Below are positions 28,456 to 37,589 of a stretch of DNA of 64,000 nucleotides, piece after piece. The notes beneath the pieces were generated by a model. It was not told where the DNA came from and searched no databases. It was given only the letters and a program-made list of their open reading frames with translations. Source of the stretch: Variovorax paradoxus (lineage in GTDB: Bacteria; Pseudomonadota; Gammaproteobacteria; Burkholderiales; Burkholderiaceae_C); contig NZ_JAUSXL010000002.1 in the NCBI RefSeq assembly GCF_030815975.1, positions 4,018,501 through 4,082,500 of the forward strand, read 5' to 3'. The position numbers were made by a program, and so were the translations under genes. The stretch's first letter is position 1. Each line of letters starts with the position of its first letter.

Positions 28456-29586
28456 ATGAGCGGCAACACCTTCGGAACTCTCTTCGCGGTCACCAATTTC
28501 GGCGAGTCGCACGGCCCGGCCATCGGCTGCGTGATCGACGGCTGCCCTCCGGGCATGGCATTGAGCGAAGCCGACATCCAGGGCGACCTCGACCGCCGCC
28601 GCCCCGGCACCAGCCGCCACGTCACCCAGCGCAACGAGCCCGACGCGGTGCAGATCCTTTCCGGCGTCTACGAAGGCAAGACCACCGGCACCCCGATTGC
28701 GCTGCTGATCCAGAACACCGACCAGCGCAGCAAGGACTACGGCCAGATCGCCCAGCAGTTCCGCCCGGGCCACGCCGACTTCACCTACTGGAAGAAATAC
28801 GGCATCCGCGATCCGCGCGGCGGCGGGCGCTCTTCGGCGCGGCTCACGGCGCCCATGGTGGCCGCCGGTGCAGTCGCCAAGAAGTGGCTGGCCGAAAAAT
28901 ACGGCATGGTGTTTCGCGGCTGCATGGTGCAGATCGGCGAAATCGCCATTCCGTTCGAGAGCTGGGACCACGTGCCCAACAACCCCTTCTTTGCGCCCAT
29001 GGCCGACGTGAGCGAACTCGAGGCCTACATGGACCGCCTGCGCAAGGCCGGCGACTCCTGCGGCGCACGCATCCGCGTGACGGCCACCCACGTGCCCATC
29101 GGCCTGGGCGAGCCGCTGTTCGACAAGCTCGACGCCGAAATCGCCTACGCGATGATGGGCATCAACGCCGTGAAGGCGGTCGAGATCGGCGCCGGCTTCG
29201 AGAGCATCACGCAGCGCGGCACCACGCACGGCGACTCGATCACGCCCACCGGCTTCGTCACCAACAACGCGGGCGGTATCCTCGGGGGCATCAGTTCGGG
29301 CCAGGACCTCGAAGTGACCATCGCGATCAAGCCCACCAGTTCGATCATCAGCCCGCGCCAGTCCATCGACATCCACAACAACCCGGTCGAGGTGGTCACC
29401 AAGGGCCGCCACGATCCGTGCGTCGGCATCCGGGCGACGCCCATCGCCGAGGCCATGCTCGCACTGGTGGTCATGGAGCACGTGCTGCGCAACCGCGCGC
29501 AGTGCGGTGATGTGCAGCAACAGCATCGTCAGCAAACGCAGGACGACCAGACCGAATCCGCCTCGCCGCAGGCGTCTTTCCTCTAG
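28456..29586 (+). CDS. aroC: chorismate synthase
   Basis: A 376-residue chorismate synthase, which converts 5-enolpyruvylshikimate 3-phosphate to chorismate with reduced FMN, the last step of the shikimate pathway. The family signatures are visible: [19 protein letters not shown] near the N-terminus, [13 protein letters not shown] near residue 120 and [17 protein letters not shown] near residue 320. The C-terminal tail of about 25 residues is rich in Gln, Asp and Ser, lies beyond the usual core and is probably disordered. The stop TAG overlaps the GTG start of the next gene. It is the only biosynthetic shikimate gene seen here. Confidence 0.97.
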   Translation: MSGNTFGTLFAVTNFGESHGPAIGCVIDGCPPGMALSEADIQGDLDRRRPGTSRHVTQRNEPDAVQILSGVYEGKTTGTPIALLIQNTDQRSKDYGQIAQQFRPGHADFTYWKKYGIRDPRGGGRSSARLTAPMVAAGAVAKKWLAEKYGMVFRGCMVQIGEIAIPFESWDHVPNNPFFAPMADVSELEAYMDRLRKAGDSCGARIRVTATHVPIGLGEPLFDKLDAEIAYAMMGINAVKAVEIGAGFESITQRGTTHGDSITPTGFVTNNAGGILGGISSGQDLEVTIAIKPTSSIISPRQSIDIHNNPVEVVTKGRHDPCVGIRATPIAEAMLALVVMEHVLRNRAQCGDVQQQHRQQTQDDQTESASPQASFL

Positions 29587-30779
29587 TGTCCGTGCCGCCA
29601 CCCGTGGCCGCCGGGCGCGGCCACCTGCTGGCATTCGCTGGCCTGTCGGCCAGCTATTTCGCGCACATCGGTTTCTTCAACCCGTACCTGCCGCTGTGGC
29701 TCAAGGACCTGGGGTTGCCGATCTTCACGATCAGCCTGCTGGCCTCGGTGCAATCGATCACGCGCGTGTTCGCGCCCTATGCCTGGGGCGCGCTCAGCGA
29801 CCACACGGGGCAGCGCGTGAAGCTGCTGCGCTTCAGCGCCGCGGTGGCGCTGGCCAGCTCCTTCGGGCTCTGGTGGCATGGCGGCGCCTGGTGGCTGGCG
29901 CTGGTGCTGCTGGTGATGTTCACCCACACCAGTTCGATGATGTCGCTCACCGAGGCCGCCATGGCGCAACTGGTGGCGGGCGACTGGGGGCGCTACGGGC
30001 GCATCCGGCTCTGCGGCTCGGCCGGCTTCCTGGTGACCGTGTTCTTTGCGGGCGAGTGGTTCGAGCGTTTCGGCATGAAGCACTTTCCAGCCTGGGCCGC
30101 GGGCACGCTGGCCATTGTGCTGGTCGCGACCATGAAGCTGCCCGACATCCGCGAGCCGGTAGCGGCGCACGATGCCGTCAAGGAACCCATCGGGCCGGTG
30201 CTGCGCATTCCGGCGGTGCGGTGGTTCTTCGCGTCGCTGTTCTTCCAGGTGATGTCGCACTTTTCGGTTTACGCCTTCTTCTCGCTGTACCTCGATTCGC
30301 TGGGCTACGGCAAGAGCGTCATCGGCCTGCTGTGGGCGTTGTCGGTGGTGGCCGAGATCGTCTGGTTCTTCCTGCAGGGGCGGCTCATCGGCCTCTTGCC
30401 GATGCCGCGCTGGATGCTGGTGTGCGGCATTGCCGCCGTGGCGCGGCTGGGCCTGACCGCCGGGCTGGGCGGCTCGATCGCGGCGCTCGTCATCGCGCAG
30501 TGGCTGCATGCGCTGAGCTTCGCGGCGCACCACACCACCTGCATCGCCGTGGTGTCGCGCCGCTTTCCCGGCCGGCTGCGCGGGCGGGGACAGGCGCTCT
30601 TCACCGTGATCGGCTATGGCTTCGGCGGCGTGCTGGGTGTGCTGCTGGGCGGTGCGGTGGCGCAGGAGTTCGGCTACCGGACCATGTTCGCGCTGGCGGC
30701 CGTGCTGGCGGTGGCGGGGAGCTTGTGCGCTTGGCGGGTGGTGAGGCTGGAGCAGGGAAGACGCCCGACCGCTACCTGA
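29586..30779 (+). CDS. MFS transporter (MFS_1-like)
   Basis: A 397-residue twelve-helix major facilitator of the MFS_1-like class that includes HcaT and LacY-type carriers. The N-terminus has the FAGLSASYFAHIGFFNPYLP block typical of this class, and the A-like motif WGALSDHTGQRVK lies at about residues 65-77. GTG 29586 shares a base with the aroC stop (TAGTG), so translation is likely coupled. The substrate is unknown; linkage to aroC is probably positional. Confidence 0.85.
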   Translation: MSVPPPVAAGRGHLLAFAGLSASYFAHIGFFNPYLPLWLKDLGLPIFTISLLASVQSITRVFAPYAWGALSDHTGQRVKLLRFSAAVALASSFGLWWHGGAWWLALVLLVMFTHTSSMMSLTEAAMAQLVAGDWGRYGRIRLCGSAGFLVTVFFAGEWFERFGMKHFPAWAAGTLAIVLVATMKLPDIREPVAAHDAVKEPIGPVLRIPAVRWFFASLFFQVMSHFSVYAFFSLYLDSLGYGKSVIGLLWALSVVAEIVWFFLQGRLIGLLPMPRWMLVCGIAAVARLGLTAGLGGSIAALVIAQWLHALSFAAHHTTCIAVVSRRFPGRLRGRGQALFTVIGYGFGGVLGVLLGGAVAQEFGYRTMFALAAVLAVAGSLCAWRVVRLEQGRRPTAT

Positions 30780-30824
30780 ATGCCAACGCCGGTCGCAGGA
30801 TGTGCAAACCCCGGGTTTTCGATA

Positions 30825-30845
30825 ACTAAAACCACTTGATTTAGT
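30825..30845. promoter_or_regulatory. candidate operator palindrome for the sugar ABC operon
   Basis: ACTAAA (30825-30830) and TTTAGT (30840-30845) form a perfect 6+6 inverted repeat around a 9-bp centre. It overlaps the -35 box of the promoter at 30836. AT-rich palindromes of this type are usual targets of ROK-family repressors, and a ROK regulator is the last gene of this operon. Confidence 0.5.
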
Positions 30846-30864
30846 CGCTTCCCTCATCGATAGT
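30836..30864 (+). promoter_or_regulatory. candidate sigma-70 promoter of the sugar ABC operon
   Basis: TTGATT (30836-30841) and GATAGT (30859-30864) are spaced by exactly 17 bp, each matching the consensus at four of six positions. It is about 105 bp before the first gene. The palindrome 30825-30845 covers its -35 box, a repressor-like arrangement. Confidence 0.5.
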
Positions 30865-30969
30865 CTCCCTGCGTCCGGCCGCCGCGCTCCTTTGCACAAA
30901 GGGCTCGCGGCCGGTTATCAAGCCCCGCGGGCGCTCGCCGCCCGCCAACGAACGTACGGAGACAAACCA

Positions 30970-31974
30970 ATGTTCAGCTCCCGCTCCATCCTGGCCATGG
31001 CGGCCATGTCCCTGGCCGCATCGTCTGCCGCTTTTGCCGCCGACCAGCCCGTCATCGGCCTGGTCACCAAGACCGAAACCAACCCCTTCTTCGTCAAGAT
31101 GAAGGAGGGCGCGCAGGAAGAAGCCAAGAAGCTCGGCGCCAAGCTTCTCTCCGGCTCGGGCAAGGCCGACGGCGACAACGCGGGCCAGATCACCGCCATG
31201 GAAAACATGATTGCCGCGGGCGCCAAGACCATCCTCATCACGCCGAGCGACGCCAAGGCCATCGTGCCGGCCATCAAGAAGGCGCGCGACAAGGGCGTGA
31301 TGGTGATCGCGCTCGACAGCCCGGCCGATCCGCCGGATGCGACCGACGCGCTCTTCGCCACCAACAACTACACGGCCGGCGTGCTGATCGGCGAATATGC
31401 CAAGGCCGCGATGGCCGGCAAGCCGCCGAAGATCGTCGCGCTCGACCTGCTGCCGGGCCATCCGGTGGGCGCGCAGCGGCACAACGGCTTCATGAAGGGC
31501 TTCGGCCTGCCGGCGAACGACGCCAAGTCGAACGAGCTGTCGAAGTCGCCCGAGATCGTCTGCATGGCCGACAGCTTCGGCGACCAGGCCAAGGCGCAGA
31601 CGGCGATGGAAAACTGCCTGCAGAAGGCGCCCGAGGTGAACCTGGTCTACACCATCAACGAACCCGCCGCGGCCGGTGCCTACAACGCGCTCAAGCGCGC
31701 GGGCAAGGAGAAGGGCGTGCTGATCGTCTCGGTGGACGGCGGCTGCCAGGGCATCAAGGACACCAACGCCGGCATCATTGCCGCCACCTCGCAGCAGTAC
31801 CCGCTCAAGATGGCCGCGATGGGCGTGGCGGCGGGCGTGGAGTTTGCCAAGACGGGCAAGAAGGCCTCGGGCTACGTCGACACGGGCGTGACCCTGATCG
31901 CCGGCAAGAGCGTGGCCGGCGTCGACAGCAAGGACACCAAGACCGGCGCCGAACTGTGCTGGGGCAAGAAGTAA
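30970..31974 (+). CDS. sugar-binding periplasmic protein of a Frc/Rbs-type ABC importer
   Basis: A 334-residue exported binding protein of the ribose/fructose (peripla_BP_4) class. The signal peptide covers residues 1-24 (cleavage near AFA/AD). The mature part starts with VIGLVTKTETNPFFVKMKEG and has the hinge blocks typical of RbsB-like folds. A GGAGACAAACCA site precedes ATG 30970. With the permease, the single-domain ATPase and a ROK regulator it matches the Sinorhizobium fructose system FrcBCA layout, so FrcB is the best guess. Ribose, galactose or another hexose remains possible. Confidence 0.85.
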   Translation: MFSSRSILAMAAMSLAASSAAFAADQPVIGLVTKTETNPFFVKMKEGAQEEAKKLGAKLLSGSGKADGDNAGQITAMENMIAAGAKTILITPSDAKAIVPAIKKARDKGVMVIALDSPADPPDATDALFATNNYTAGVLIGEYAKAAMAGKPPKIVALDLLPGHPVGAQRHNGFMKGFGLPANDAKSNELSKSPEIVCMADSFGDQAKAQTAMENCLQKAPEVNLVYTINEPAAAGAYNALKRAGKEKGVLIVSVDGGCQGIKDTNAGIIAATSQQYPLKMAAMGVAAGVEFAKTGKKASGYVDTGVTLIAGKSVAGVDSKDTKTGAELCWGKK

Positions 31975-31993
31975 GAAGGCCCGGAGCGTCCTG

Positions 31994-32953
31994 ATGGCGA
32001 AATCTCCAACGCACCACATTCCGTGGGGCGCCCTGGGGCCGTGGCTGGCCCTGCTTGGCGCATGCATCTTCTTTGCGACCCAGTCCGACCGTTTTCTGAC
32101 GGGGGACAACCTCTCGCTGATCCTGCAGCAGGTGATGGTGGTCGGCGTGATCGCCATCGGCCAGACGCTGATCATCCTCACGGCGGGCATCGACCTGTCG
32201 TGCGGCATGGTGATGGCGCTGGGCAGCATCATCATGAGCAAGTTCGCGACCGAGCTCGGGCTGCCGGTGCCGGTGGCCATTCTCTGCGGCGTGGGCGTGA
32301 CGACGCTGTTCGGGCTGGTCAACGGCCTCCTGGTCACGCGCATCAAGCTGCCGCCCTTCATCGTGACGCTGGGCACGCTGAACATCGCGTTCGCGATCAC
32401 GCAGCTGTATTCGTCGTCGCAGACCATCACCGACCTGCCCGCCGGCCTCACGGGGCTGGGCACCACCTTCGCCGTCGGCGGCGCCGCGGTGGCCTGGGGC
32501 GCGGTGCTGATGCTGGTGCTCTATGCGCTCGCCTGGTTCGTGCTGCGCGAGACGGCGGCAGGGCGGCACATCTATGCGGTGGGCAACAACGCCGAGGCCA
32601 CGCGGCTGGTCGGCATTCCGACGCAGCGCGTGCTGCTGGGCGTGTACGTGGCGGCGGGTGCGCTCTACGGCATTGCCTCGCTGCTGTCGGTGGCGCGCAC
32701 CGGCGTGGGCGACCCGAACGCGGGGCAGACCGAGAACCTCGACGCCATCACGGCCGTGGTGCTCGGCGGCACCAGCCTGTTCGGCGGACGCGGCGTGGTG
32801 CTGGGCTCGCTAATCGGCGTGCTGATCGTGGGCGTGTTCCGCAACGGGCTCACGCTGATGGGCGTGTCGTCGATCTACCAGGTGCTGGTGACGGGCGTGC
32901 TGGTGATTCTGGCGGTGGCGGCCGACCAGCTGTCGCGCCGGGGAGCCCGCTGA
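31994..32953 (+). CDS. sugar ABC importer permease, FrcC/RbsC-like
   Basis: A 319-residue permease of the branched-chain/ribose (BPD_transp_2) class with eight to ten hydrophobic segments. The family blocks GIDLSCGMVMALGS, then LPPFIVTLGTLNIAFAIT and GGTSLFGGRG are present. It starts 19 bp after the binding-protein gene, and its last base is the first base of the ATPase start codon, so translation is coupled. It forms the membrane channel for the sugar recognised by the 30970 product. Confidence 0.9.
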   Translation: MAKSPTHHIPWGALGPWLALLGACIFFATQSDRFLTGDNLSLILQQVMVVGVIAIGQTLIILTAGIDLSCGMVMALGSIIMSKFATELGLPVPVAILCGVGVTTLFGLVNGLLVTRIKLPPFIVTLGTLNIAFAITQLYSSSQTITDLPAGLTGLGTTFAVGGAAVAWGAVLMLVLYALAWFVLRETAAGRHIYAVGNNAEATRLVGIPTQRVLLGVYVAAGALYGIASLLSVARTGVGDPNAGQTENLDAITAVVLGGTSLFGGRGVVLGSLIGVLIVGVFRNGLTLMGVSSIYQVLVTGVLVILAVAADQLSRRGAR

Positions 32954-33750
32954 TGAATACCGTGGCAAACCCCAAGATCGTGATGCAGGCCCGGGGCCTG
33001 GTGAAGCGCTATGGCCAGGTCACGGCGCTCGACGGTGTCGACTTCGAACTGCGCGAAGGAGAGATCCTCGCGGTGATCGGCGACAACGGCGCGGGCAAGT
33101 CGTCGCTGATCAAGGCGCTGTCGGGCGCCACCATTCCCGACGAGGGCGAGATCCTGCTCGACGGCGCACCGGTGCACTTTCGCAATCCGCTCGACGCACG
33201 GCGCGCGGGCATCGAGACGGTCTACCAAGATCTGGCCGTGGCACCGGCCATGACCATCTACGAGAACCTCTTCCTCGGCCGCGAGCTGCGCCGCCCCGGC
33301 TTTTTGGGCAACGTGCTGCGCATGCTCGACAAGAAGAAGATGCTGCACGAAAGCGCGGCCCGCATGGCGGACCTGAAGGTCGGCATCCAGTCGATGACGC
33401 AGGCGGTGGAAACGCTCTCGGGCGGCCAGCGCCAGTGTGTGGCGGTGGCGCGCAGCGCGGCCTTCGCGCGGCACGTGGTCATCATGGACGAGCCCACCGC
33501 GGCGCTCGGCGTGAAGGAGGGCAACATGGTGCTGGAGCTGATCCGCCGCGTGCGCGACCGCGGCCTGCCCGTGGTGCTCATCAGCCACAACATGCCGCAC
33601 GTGTTCGAGGTGGCCGACCGCATCCACGTGGCACGCCTGGGCAAGCGCGCGGCGGTGCTCAATCCGAAGAAGATCAGCATGAGCGACACGGTGGCCGTGA
33701 TGACCGGCGCCATGACCGCCGACCAGCTGCCCGCGGAGGCGCATGCCTGA
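32953..33750 (+). CDS. sugar ABC importer ATPase, FrcA-like (single domain)
   Basis: A 265-residue ATPase with a single ABC domain. Walker A is GDNGAGKSS, the signature LSGGQRQCVAVARS and Walker B HVVIMDEPTAALG. RbsA and XylG-type partners have two fused ABC domains, so a one-domain ATPase points to the FrcA subgroup. ATG 32953 shares a base with the permease stop and the 3' end overlaps the ROK regulator gene by 8 bp. It would work as a homodimer on the cytoplasmic face of the 31994 permease. Confidence 0.9.
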   Translation: MNTVANPKIVMQARGLVKRYGQVTALDGVDFELREGEILAVIGDNGAGKSSLIKALSGATIPDEGEILLDGAPVHFRNPLDARRAGIETVYQDLAVAPAMTIYENLFLGRELRRPGFLGNVLRMLDKKKMLHESAARMADLKVGIQSMTQAVETLSGGQRQCVAVARSAAFARHVVIMDEPTAALGVKEGNMVLELIRRVRDRGLPVVLISHNMPHVFEVADRIHVARLGKRAAVLNPKKISMSDTVAVMTGAMTADQLPAEAHA

Positions 33751-34972
33751 TGCAGAAGCCCCTGCGCGCCCGCCCGACCTGTTGCGGCCCCGCGGCTCCA
33801 ACCAGGTCGGCATGCGCCAGTTCAACGAGCGCACGGTGCTGCAGGCCCTGCGCGTTCACACCAGCCTGCCCAAGGCCGATCTCGCACGGCTGACCGGGCT
33901 CAGCGCGCAGACCATCGGGCTCATCACCGCGCGGCTCGAGGAAGACGGGCTCATCGTCAAGCAGGGCCGCGTGCGCGGCCGCATCGGGCAGCCTTCGGTG
34001 CCGCTGGCGCTCAACCCCGACGGGGCCTTTGCCATCGGCATCAAGGTGGGCCGGCGCGGCGCCGAATGGCTGCTGATCGACTTCACCACGCAGGTGCGCG
34101 AGCGGCTTGCGATCAGCTACGACTTTCCCGATGCGGACGAGCTGCTGCCCGCCATCGCGCAGCACATCCACCGGCTGCGCGACGGCTTGGGGCCGCTCGC
34201 GGTGCGCAACGTGGGCGCGGGGCTGGCCGCGCCGTTCCAGCTCGGCGGCTGGCACCGCACGCTGGGCCTGTCGAAGGCACAGGCCGACCTGTGGAACCAG
34301 ATGGACTTGGCGGCGGAGGTGCGCGCGCGCACCGACGTGCCCGTGAGCTTCGCGCGCGACACGGTGGCGGCCTGCGTGGCCGAGCTGGTGGGCGGGCGCG
34401 GCCATGACCTGAAGAGCTTCCTGTACATCTTCGTCGACACCTTCGTGGGCGGCGGGCTGGTCATCGACTCGCACCTGCACACCGGCGCGCATGGCAATGC
34501 GGGCGCACTGGCGTCGCTGCCGATGCAGCCGGCACGGGCCGGTGCGGGCGCGGCGCTGCCGCCACAGGTGATGGCCGAGGCTTCGCTGTGGGAGCTGGAG
34601 CAGCGCCTGCAGGCCCAGGGCCTCGACACCACCGCGGCCTATGACGACCGCGCGCTGCAGGCGCCCTTTGCCGCGGCCACGCAGGCCTGGCTCGGCTCCG
34701 CATCGCTGGCGCTGGCGCACGCCATCGTGAGCAGCACGGCGGTGCTCGATCTTGCCGACGTGGTGATGGACGGGTCGATGTCGCGCGCATTGCTGCAGGC
34801 GCTGCTCGACCAGACGCGCGCGGCGCTCGCGCAGTGCAATTGGGAGGGCCTGTGGCCGCCCCGGCTGCACGGGGGCAGGGTAGGGGCGCAGGCTTGTGCG
34901 CTAGGCGGGGCGATGCTGCCGTTGCATGCCAATTTCGCGCCCGATCATGATGTGTTCCTGAAGGCGGGTTGA
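33743..34972 (+). CDS. ROK-family transcriptional regulator
   Basis: A 409-residue ROK regulator. Residues 20-80 form a winged helix (LPKADLARLTGLSAQTIG), followed by a sugar-kinase-fold ROK domain. The ROK zinc site and the full kinase motifs are weak: the usual DNDVNA-type catalytic segment appears as RDTVAACVAEL, so it is a sensor, not a kinase. It overlaps the ATPase gene by 8 bp. It is expected to control its own operon in response to the sugar, probably through the palindrome at 30825. Confidence 0.85.
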   Translation: MPDAEAPARPPDLLRPRGSNQVGMRQFNERTVLQALRVHTSLPKADLARLTGLSAQTIGLITARLEEDGLIVKQGRVRGRIGQPSVPLALNPDGAFAIGIKVGRRGAEWLLIDFTTQVRERLAISYDFPDADELLPAIAQHIHRLRDGLGPLAVRNVGAGLAAPFQLGGWHRTLGLSKAQADLWNQMDLAAEVRARTDVPVSFARDTVAACVAELVGGRGHDLKSFLYIFVDTFVGGGLVIDSHLHTGAHGNAGALASLPMQPARAGAGAALPPQVMAEASLWELEQRLQAQGLDTTAAYDDRALQAPFAAATQAWLGSASLALAHAIVSSTAVLDLADVVMDGSMSRALLQALLDQTRAALAQCNWEGLWPPRLHGGRVGAQACALGGAMLPLHANFAPDHDVFLKAG

Positions 34973-35054
34973 GAGAGGCCGCTGGCGTCGCAACGCGCCT
35001 CACGCACGCCTGGGTGGCGGACCGTTCTTCGGGCGAAGTCCGGTGTGGAAATTA

Positions 35055-35095
35055 CCTGGGGACGGCGATCCGCCGCTTGCGATCGCTTCCCCAGG
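35055..35095. terminator. large inverted repeat between convergent genes
   Basis: CCTGGGGA (35055-35062) pairs with TCCCCAGG (35088-35095), with further pairing inside (CGATC with GATCG). It lies in the 132-bp gap between the ROK regulator gene and the convergent lipoprotein gene. No T run is present on either side, so a bidirectional terminator is only likely by position. Confidence 0.4.
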
Positions 35096-35104
35096 GGGCA
35101 CCGC

Positions 35105-35569
35105 TTACTTGCCGCAGGTGCCCGGTTGCGCCAGGCCGAGCTTGGCTACGTCGGCCTTGCCCTGCGCTTCCGAAATCTGCTCCAGGTCGGCGCCGCCCAC
35201 GAAAGCGCCCATCTTGATGAACTGCCGGACGAAGTAGTTCTTGCCGGCTTCCATGAACAGTTCCATGGAATTGGGCGAGAACTCCGATTCCGTTTCGATC
35301 TTGTTCTTCTTGCCGCCGTCGACCTGCGTGTAGAAGAACACGTCGGATGCACTCTCGCCCAGGCAGTTGCCGTTGACCCAGATGTCCTTCTTCAAAGACT
35401 TCCCGCCGAAGCTGTTGCGATAGACATAAAGGCCGGATTTCCCGGTGTCCGGGGCGCTGAACTGCTTGGCCTTGTCGCTCTCCTCCTTGCTGGCCATATT
35501 GACGGAGGCGCATCCTGTCATCAGCAGCGCCGACAGGACGACGGTGATGCTCTTGTGATTGAATTTCAT
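35105..35569 (-). CDS. DUF2846-like lipoprotein
   Basis: A 154-residue secreted lipoprotein. The signal peptide ends in the lipobox LMTGC, making Cys20 the lipidated residue; Ala follows at +2, which favours sorting to the outer membrane. The mature part (SGLYVYRNSFGGKSLKKDIW, then DVFFYTQVDGGK) resembles DUF2846 proteins of unknown function. It stands alone on the minus strand, divergent from the winged-helix gene at 35766. Lys content is higher and GC lower than in neighbours. Its job is not known. Confidence 0.8.
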   Translation of the reverse strand: MKFNHKSITVVLSALLMTGCASVNMASKEESDKAKQFSAPDTGKSGLYVYRNSFGGKSLKKDIWVNGNCLGESASDVFFYTQVDGGKKNKIETESEFSPNSMELFMEAGKNYFVRQFIKMGAFVGGADLEQISEAQGKADVAKLGLAQPGTCGK

Positions 35570-35618
35570 TTTTGTGGATATCGGTTGTGCACAGAAGACC
35601 GGGCACTCCCTGGACCCG

Positions 35619-35647
35619 GCCGCTCGCGGCAGAGTGTCGCGAGCGGC
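35619..35647. other. perfect 10-bp stem hairpin in the divergent intergenic region
   Basis: GCCGCTCGCG (35619-35628) pairs perfectly with CGCGAGCGGC (35638-35647) around a 9-nt loop, within the 196-bp region between the lipoprotein gene and the winged-helix gene. A TTTTTT tract occurs about 8 bp further on. It could be a protein-binding palindrome or a transcript end. Confidence 0.4.
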
Positions 35648-35765
35648 GTGATTATGCTTTTTTGCTTCAAGATGTAAATCTGCACACCGAATGCGGCGCC
35701 GGCGTGTCGAGCGCGGTGAAGTCGTGTCCCGATAATGCGGTCCCCTCCAGAGACCCCGGAAAAAA

Positions 35766-36407
35766 ATGAGTGCCGCAGATTTTCTTTTCGCCCCCGAGGT
35801 GCAAAAGCTCCTGATGGTCGCCTACGCGGCGCCCGACCAACAGTTTTCATCCGGCGAGCTGGCCCAGCGTTCCAAGCTCGACCCCGACACCGTGGCGCGT
35901 ACCCTGGCGCACCTCGCCGGCAGCGGCATCCTGAAGCGGCACAAGCCCGAGGCAGACGAGGCCGAGACCGTCTCGATCGACCGTGCGTTTCTCTTTCATG
36001 ACGAGCTGCGCAGCATCGCGCTGAAGTCGTTTGCCGCCGCCGAGCCGGTTCGCTCGATGCTGCGGGCCAAGTTCAAGGACTCGGTCTTGCGCGCCTTCAT
36101 CCTGCGCGAGGACAAGGACGGCACCCTGGAGCTGCTCGTCGTGCATGGCCAGTCGATGCCCGACGAAGCCGCCATGACGGCCGCGTGCCGGAAACTCTCG
36201 AAGAACATCCACCGCCACTTGAAGATGCACGTCATCTCGAACGCCAGGTTCAACAGCCTCACGCCGCGCGACGCGCTCATGCCGAAGCCCTCGGCGCTCG
36301 AGATCATCAAGCTTGGGGACACGAAGGCCCAATTGCCCGTCGAGCGGGTCGGGCTCCTGCAAAGCGCGAAGAAGAAGCTGGCCACGCTGTCGCGCTCATC
36401 GGCATGA
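35766..36407 (+). CDS. winged-helix protein with nucleotidyltransferase-like C-terminal half
   Basis: A 213-residue protein. Residues 5-65 form a winged helix (SGELAQRSKLDPDTVARTL). After residue 95 the protein resembles a minimal nucleotidyltransferase-type fold often attached to such DNA-binding domains (KDSVLRAFILREDKDGTLEL), but the usual GSxARG catalytic triad is not seen, so it is probably inactive. It is a predicted transcription factor with unknown targets. ATG 35766 is used; a run of A residues precedes it without a strong ribosome-binding site. No partner antitoxin or toxin gene is adjacent. Confidence 0.65.
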   Translation: MSAADFLFAPEVQKLLMVAYAAPDQQFSSGELAQRSKLDPDTVARTLAHLAGSGILKRHKPEADEAETVSIDRAFLFHDELRSIALKSFAAAEPVRSMLRAKFKDSVLRAFILREDKDGTLELLVVHGQSMPDEAAMTAACRKLSKNIHRHLKMHVISNARFNSLTPRDALMPKPSALEIIKLGDTKAQLPVERVGLLQSAKKKLATLSRSSA

Positions 36408-36501
36408 GTACGCCCCCGAGGGCGGCGGCGCCAGCGCCGCACGCATGACGCCCCTCAGCTGTCGGTACAGGCCGCGCACAGTCGGCCAGACGACTGCGCA
36501 A

Positions 36502-37512
36502 TCAGTCCGGCTTGATGTTTGCCCTTGCAATGACTTTCTGCCAGCGCGCCTGCTCCGCCGCAATGAACTGCGCGAACTGCTCGGGCGTGCCGCCGATGGC
36601 CTCGGCCGCATCGGCCGTCAGCCGCTGCATCGAATCGGGCGACTTCACGGCCTTCATCGTTTCGGCCGAGAGCTTGGCCAGGTTCGCGGGCTCGATGTTG
36701 GCCGGCGCGAGCATGCCGTACCACTGCGTCATTTCGAAGCCGGGGAAGCCCTGCTCGGCCACCGTGGCCACGTCAGGCAGCTGCGCCAGGCGCTTGGCCG
36801 AGCCGGTGGCGATGCAGCGCACCTTGCCGGCCTTGATGAACGGAATGATGGCCGCGGCGCCGATGGCCGAGGCGTCGAGCCGGCCCGAGAGCAGGTCGGT
36901 CACCATCGGTCCGGTGCCGCGGTAGGGCACGTGCAGCATGAACACGCCCGCGGTCATCTTCAGGTATTCGAAAGCCAGGTGGCCCGCGCTGCCGTTGCCC
37001 GCGGAGCCGTAGCTCAGCTTGCCCGGCTTCGACTTGGCATAGGCGATGAACTCCTTGAGGTTCTTCGCGGGCACGTCGGGGTGCACCACGTAGAGGCTGG
37101 GCACCTTGGCCAGCAGGCTCACGGGCTTGAAGTCCTTGTTCGCGTCATAGGGCAGCTTGGCGAAGATGTAGGGGTTGACCGCCAGCGTGCCGATATGGCC
37201 GAGGATCAGCGTGTGCTGGTCGGTGCTGCGCGCCACTTCGCTCATCGCGATGTTGCCGGCCGCGCCGGGCTTGTTGTCGACGAAGACGCTCTGGCCCAGC
37301 GTGCGCGAAAGCTCGGCGGCGGTGGAGCGCGCGACGATCTCCGAGCTGCCGCCCGGTGCGAAGGGCACGACGAAGCGCACCGACTTGCTCGGCCAGCCGG
37401 CCTGCGCCGAGGCCAGCGAAGGCAGCAGGCCGCCCAGGGCCAGCGCGCCGCCGCCCTGCAGCCATTGGCGGCGGGTGGCCTGGTATTCGTTCAGGAAGTG
37501 ATCGTCGGACAT
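36502..37512 (-). CDS. Bug-family (TTT) periplasmic receptor
   Basis: A 336-residue Bug receptor of tripartite tricarboxylate transporters. The N-terminus has a twin-arginine-like segment (ATRRQWLQGG) and a signal cleavage near ASA/QA. The typical blocks VRFVVPFAPGGSSEIVAR, then PGAAGNIAMSEVARS and GSAGNGSAGHLAFEYL follow. ATG 37512 is preferred to 37527 because a GGAGACG site lies just before it. It binds a carboxylated solute. No TctA/TctB membrane genes are nearby, as is usual for Bug expansions in this bacterial group. It lies downstream of the IclR gene on the same strand. Confidence 0.9.
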   Translation of the reverse strand: MSDDHFLNEYQATRRQWLQGGGALALGGLLPSLASAQAGWPSKSVRFVVPFAPGGSSEIVARSTAAELSRTLGQSVFVDNKPGAAGNIAMSEVARSTDQHTLILGHIGTLAVNPYIFAKLPYDANKDFKPVSLLAKVPSLYVVHPDVPAKNLKEFIAYAKSKPGKLSYGSAGNGSAGHLAFEYLKMTAGVFMLHVPYRGTGPMVTDLLSGRLDASAIGAAAIIPFIKAGKVRCIATGSAKRLAQLPDVATVAEQGFPGFEMTQWYGMLAPANIEPANLAKLSAETMKAVKSPDSMQRLTADAAEAIGGTPEQFAQFIAAEQARWQKVIARANIKPD

Positions 37513-37589
37513 GGTGCTCGTCTCCATTGCTTTTGTGAAAGAAAGAAAGCCCGCATCCTGCCTGACGCATGCTGTCGGAAAGCTGTCAG

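Noticed and set aside
35766..36407. Toxin-antitoxin module for the winged-helix/nucleotidyltransferase-like protein
   Set aside because: The catalytic motif of the MNT fold is missing and there is no partner gene next to it.
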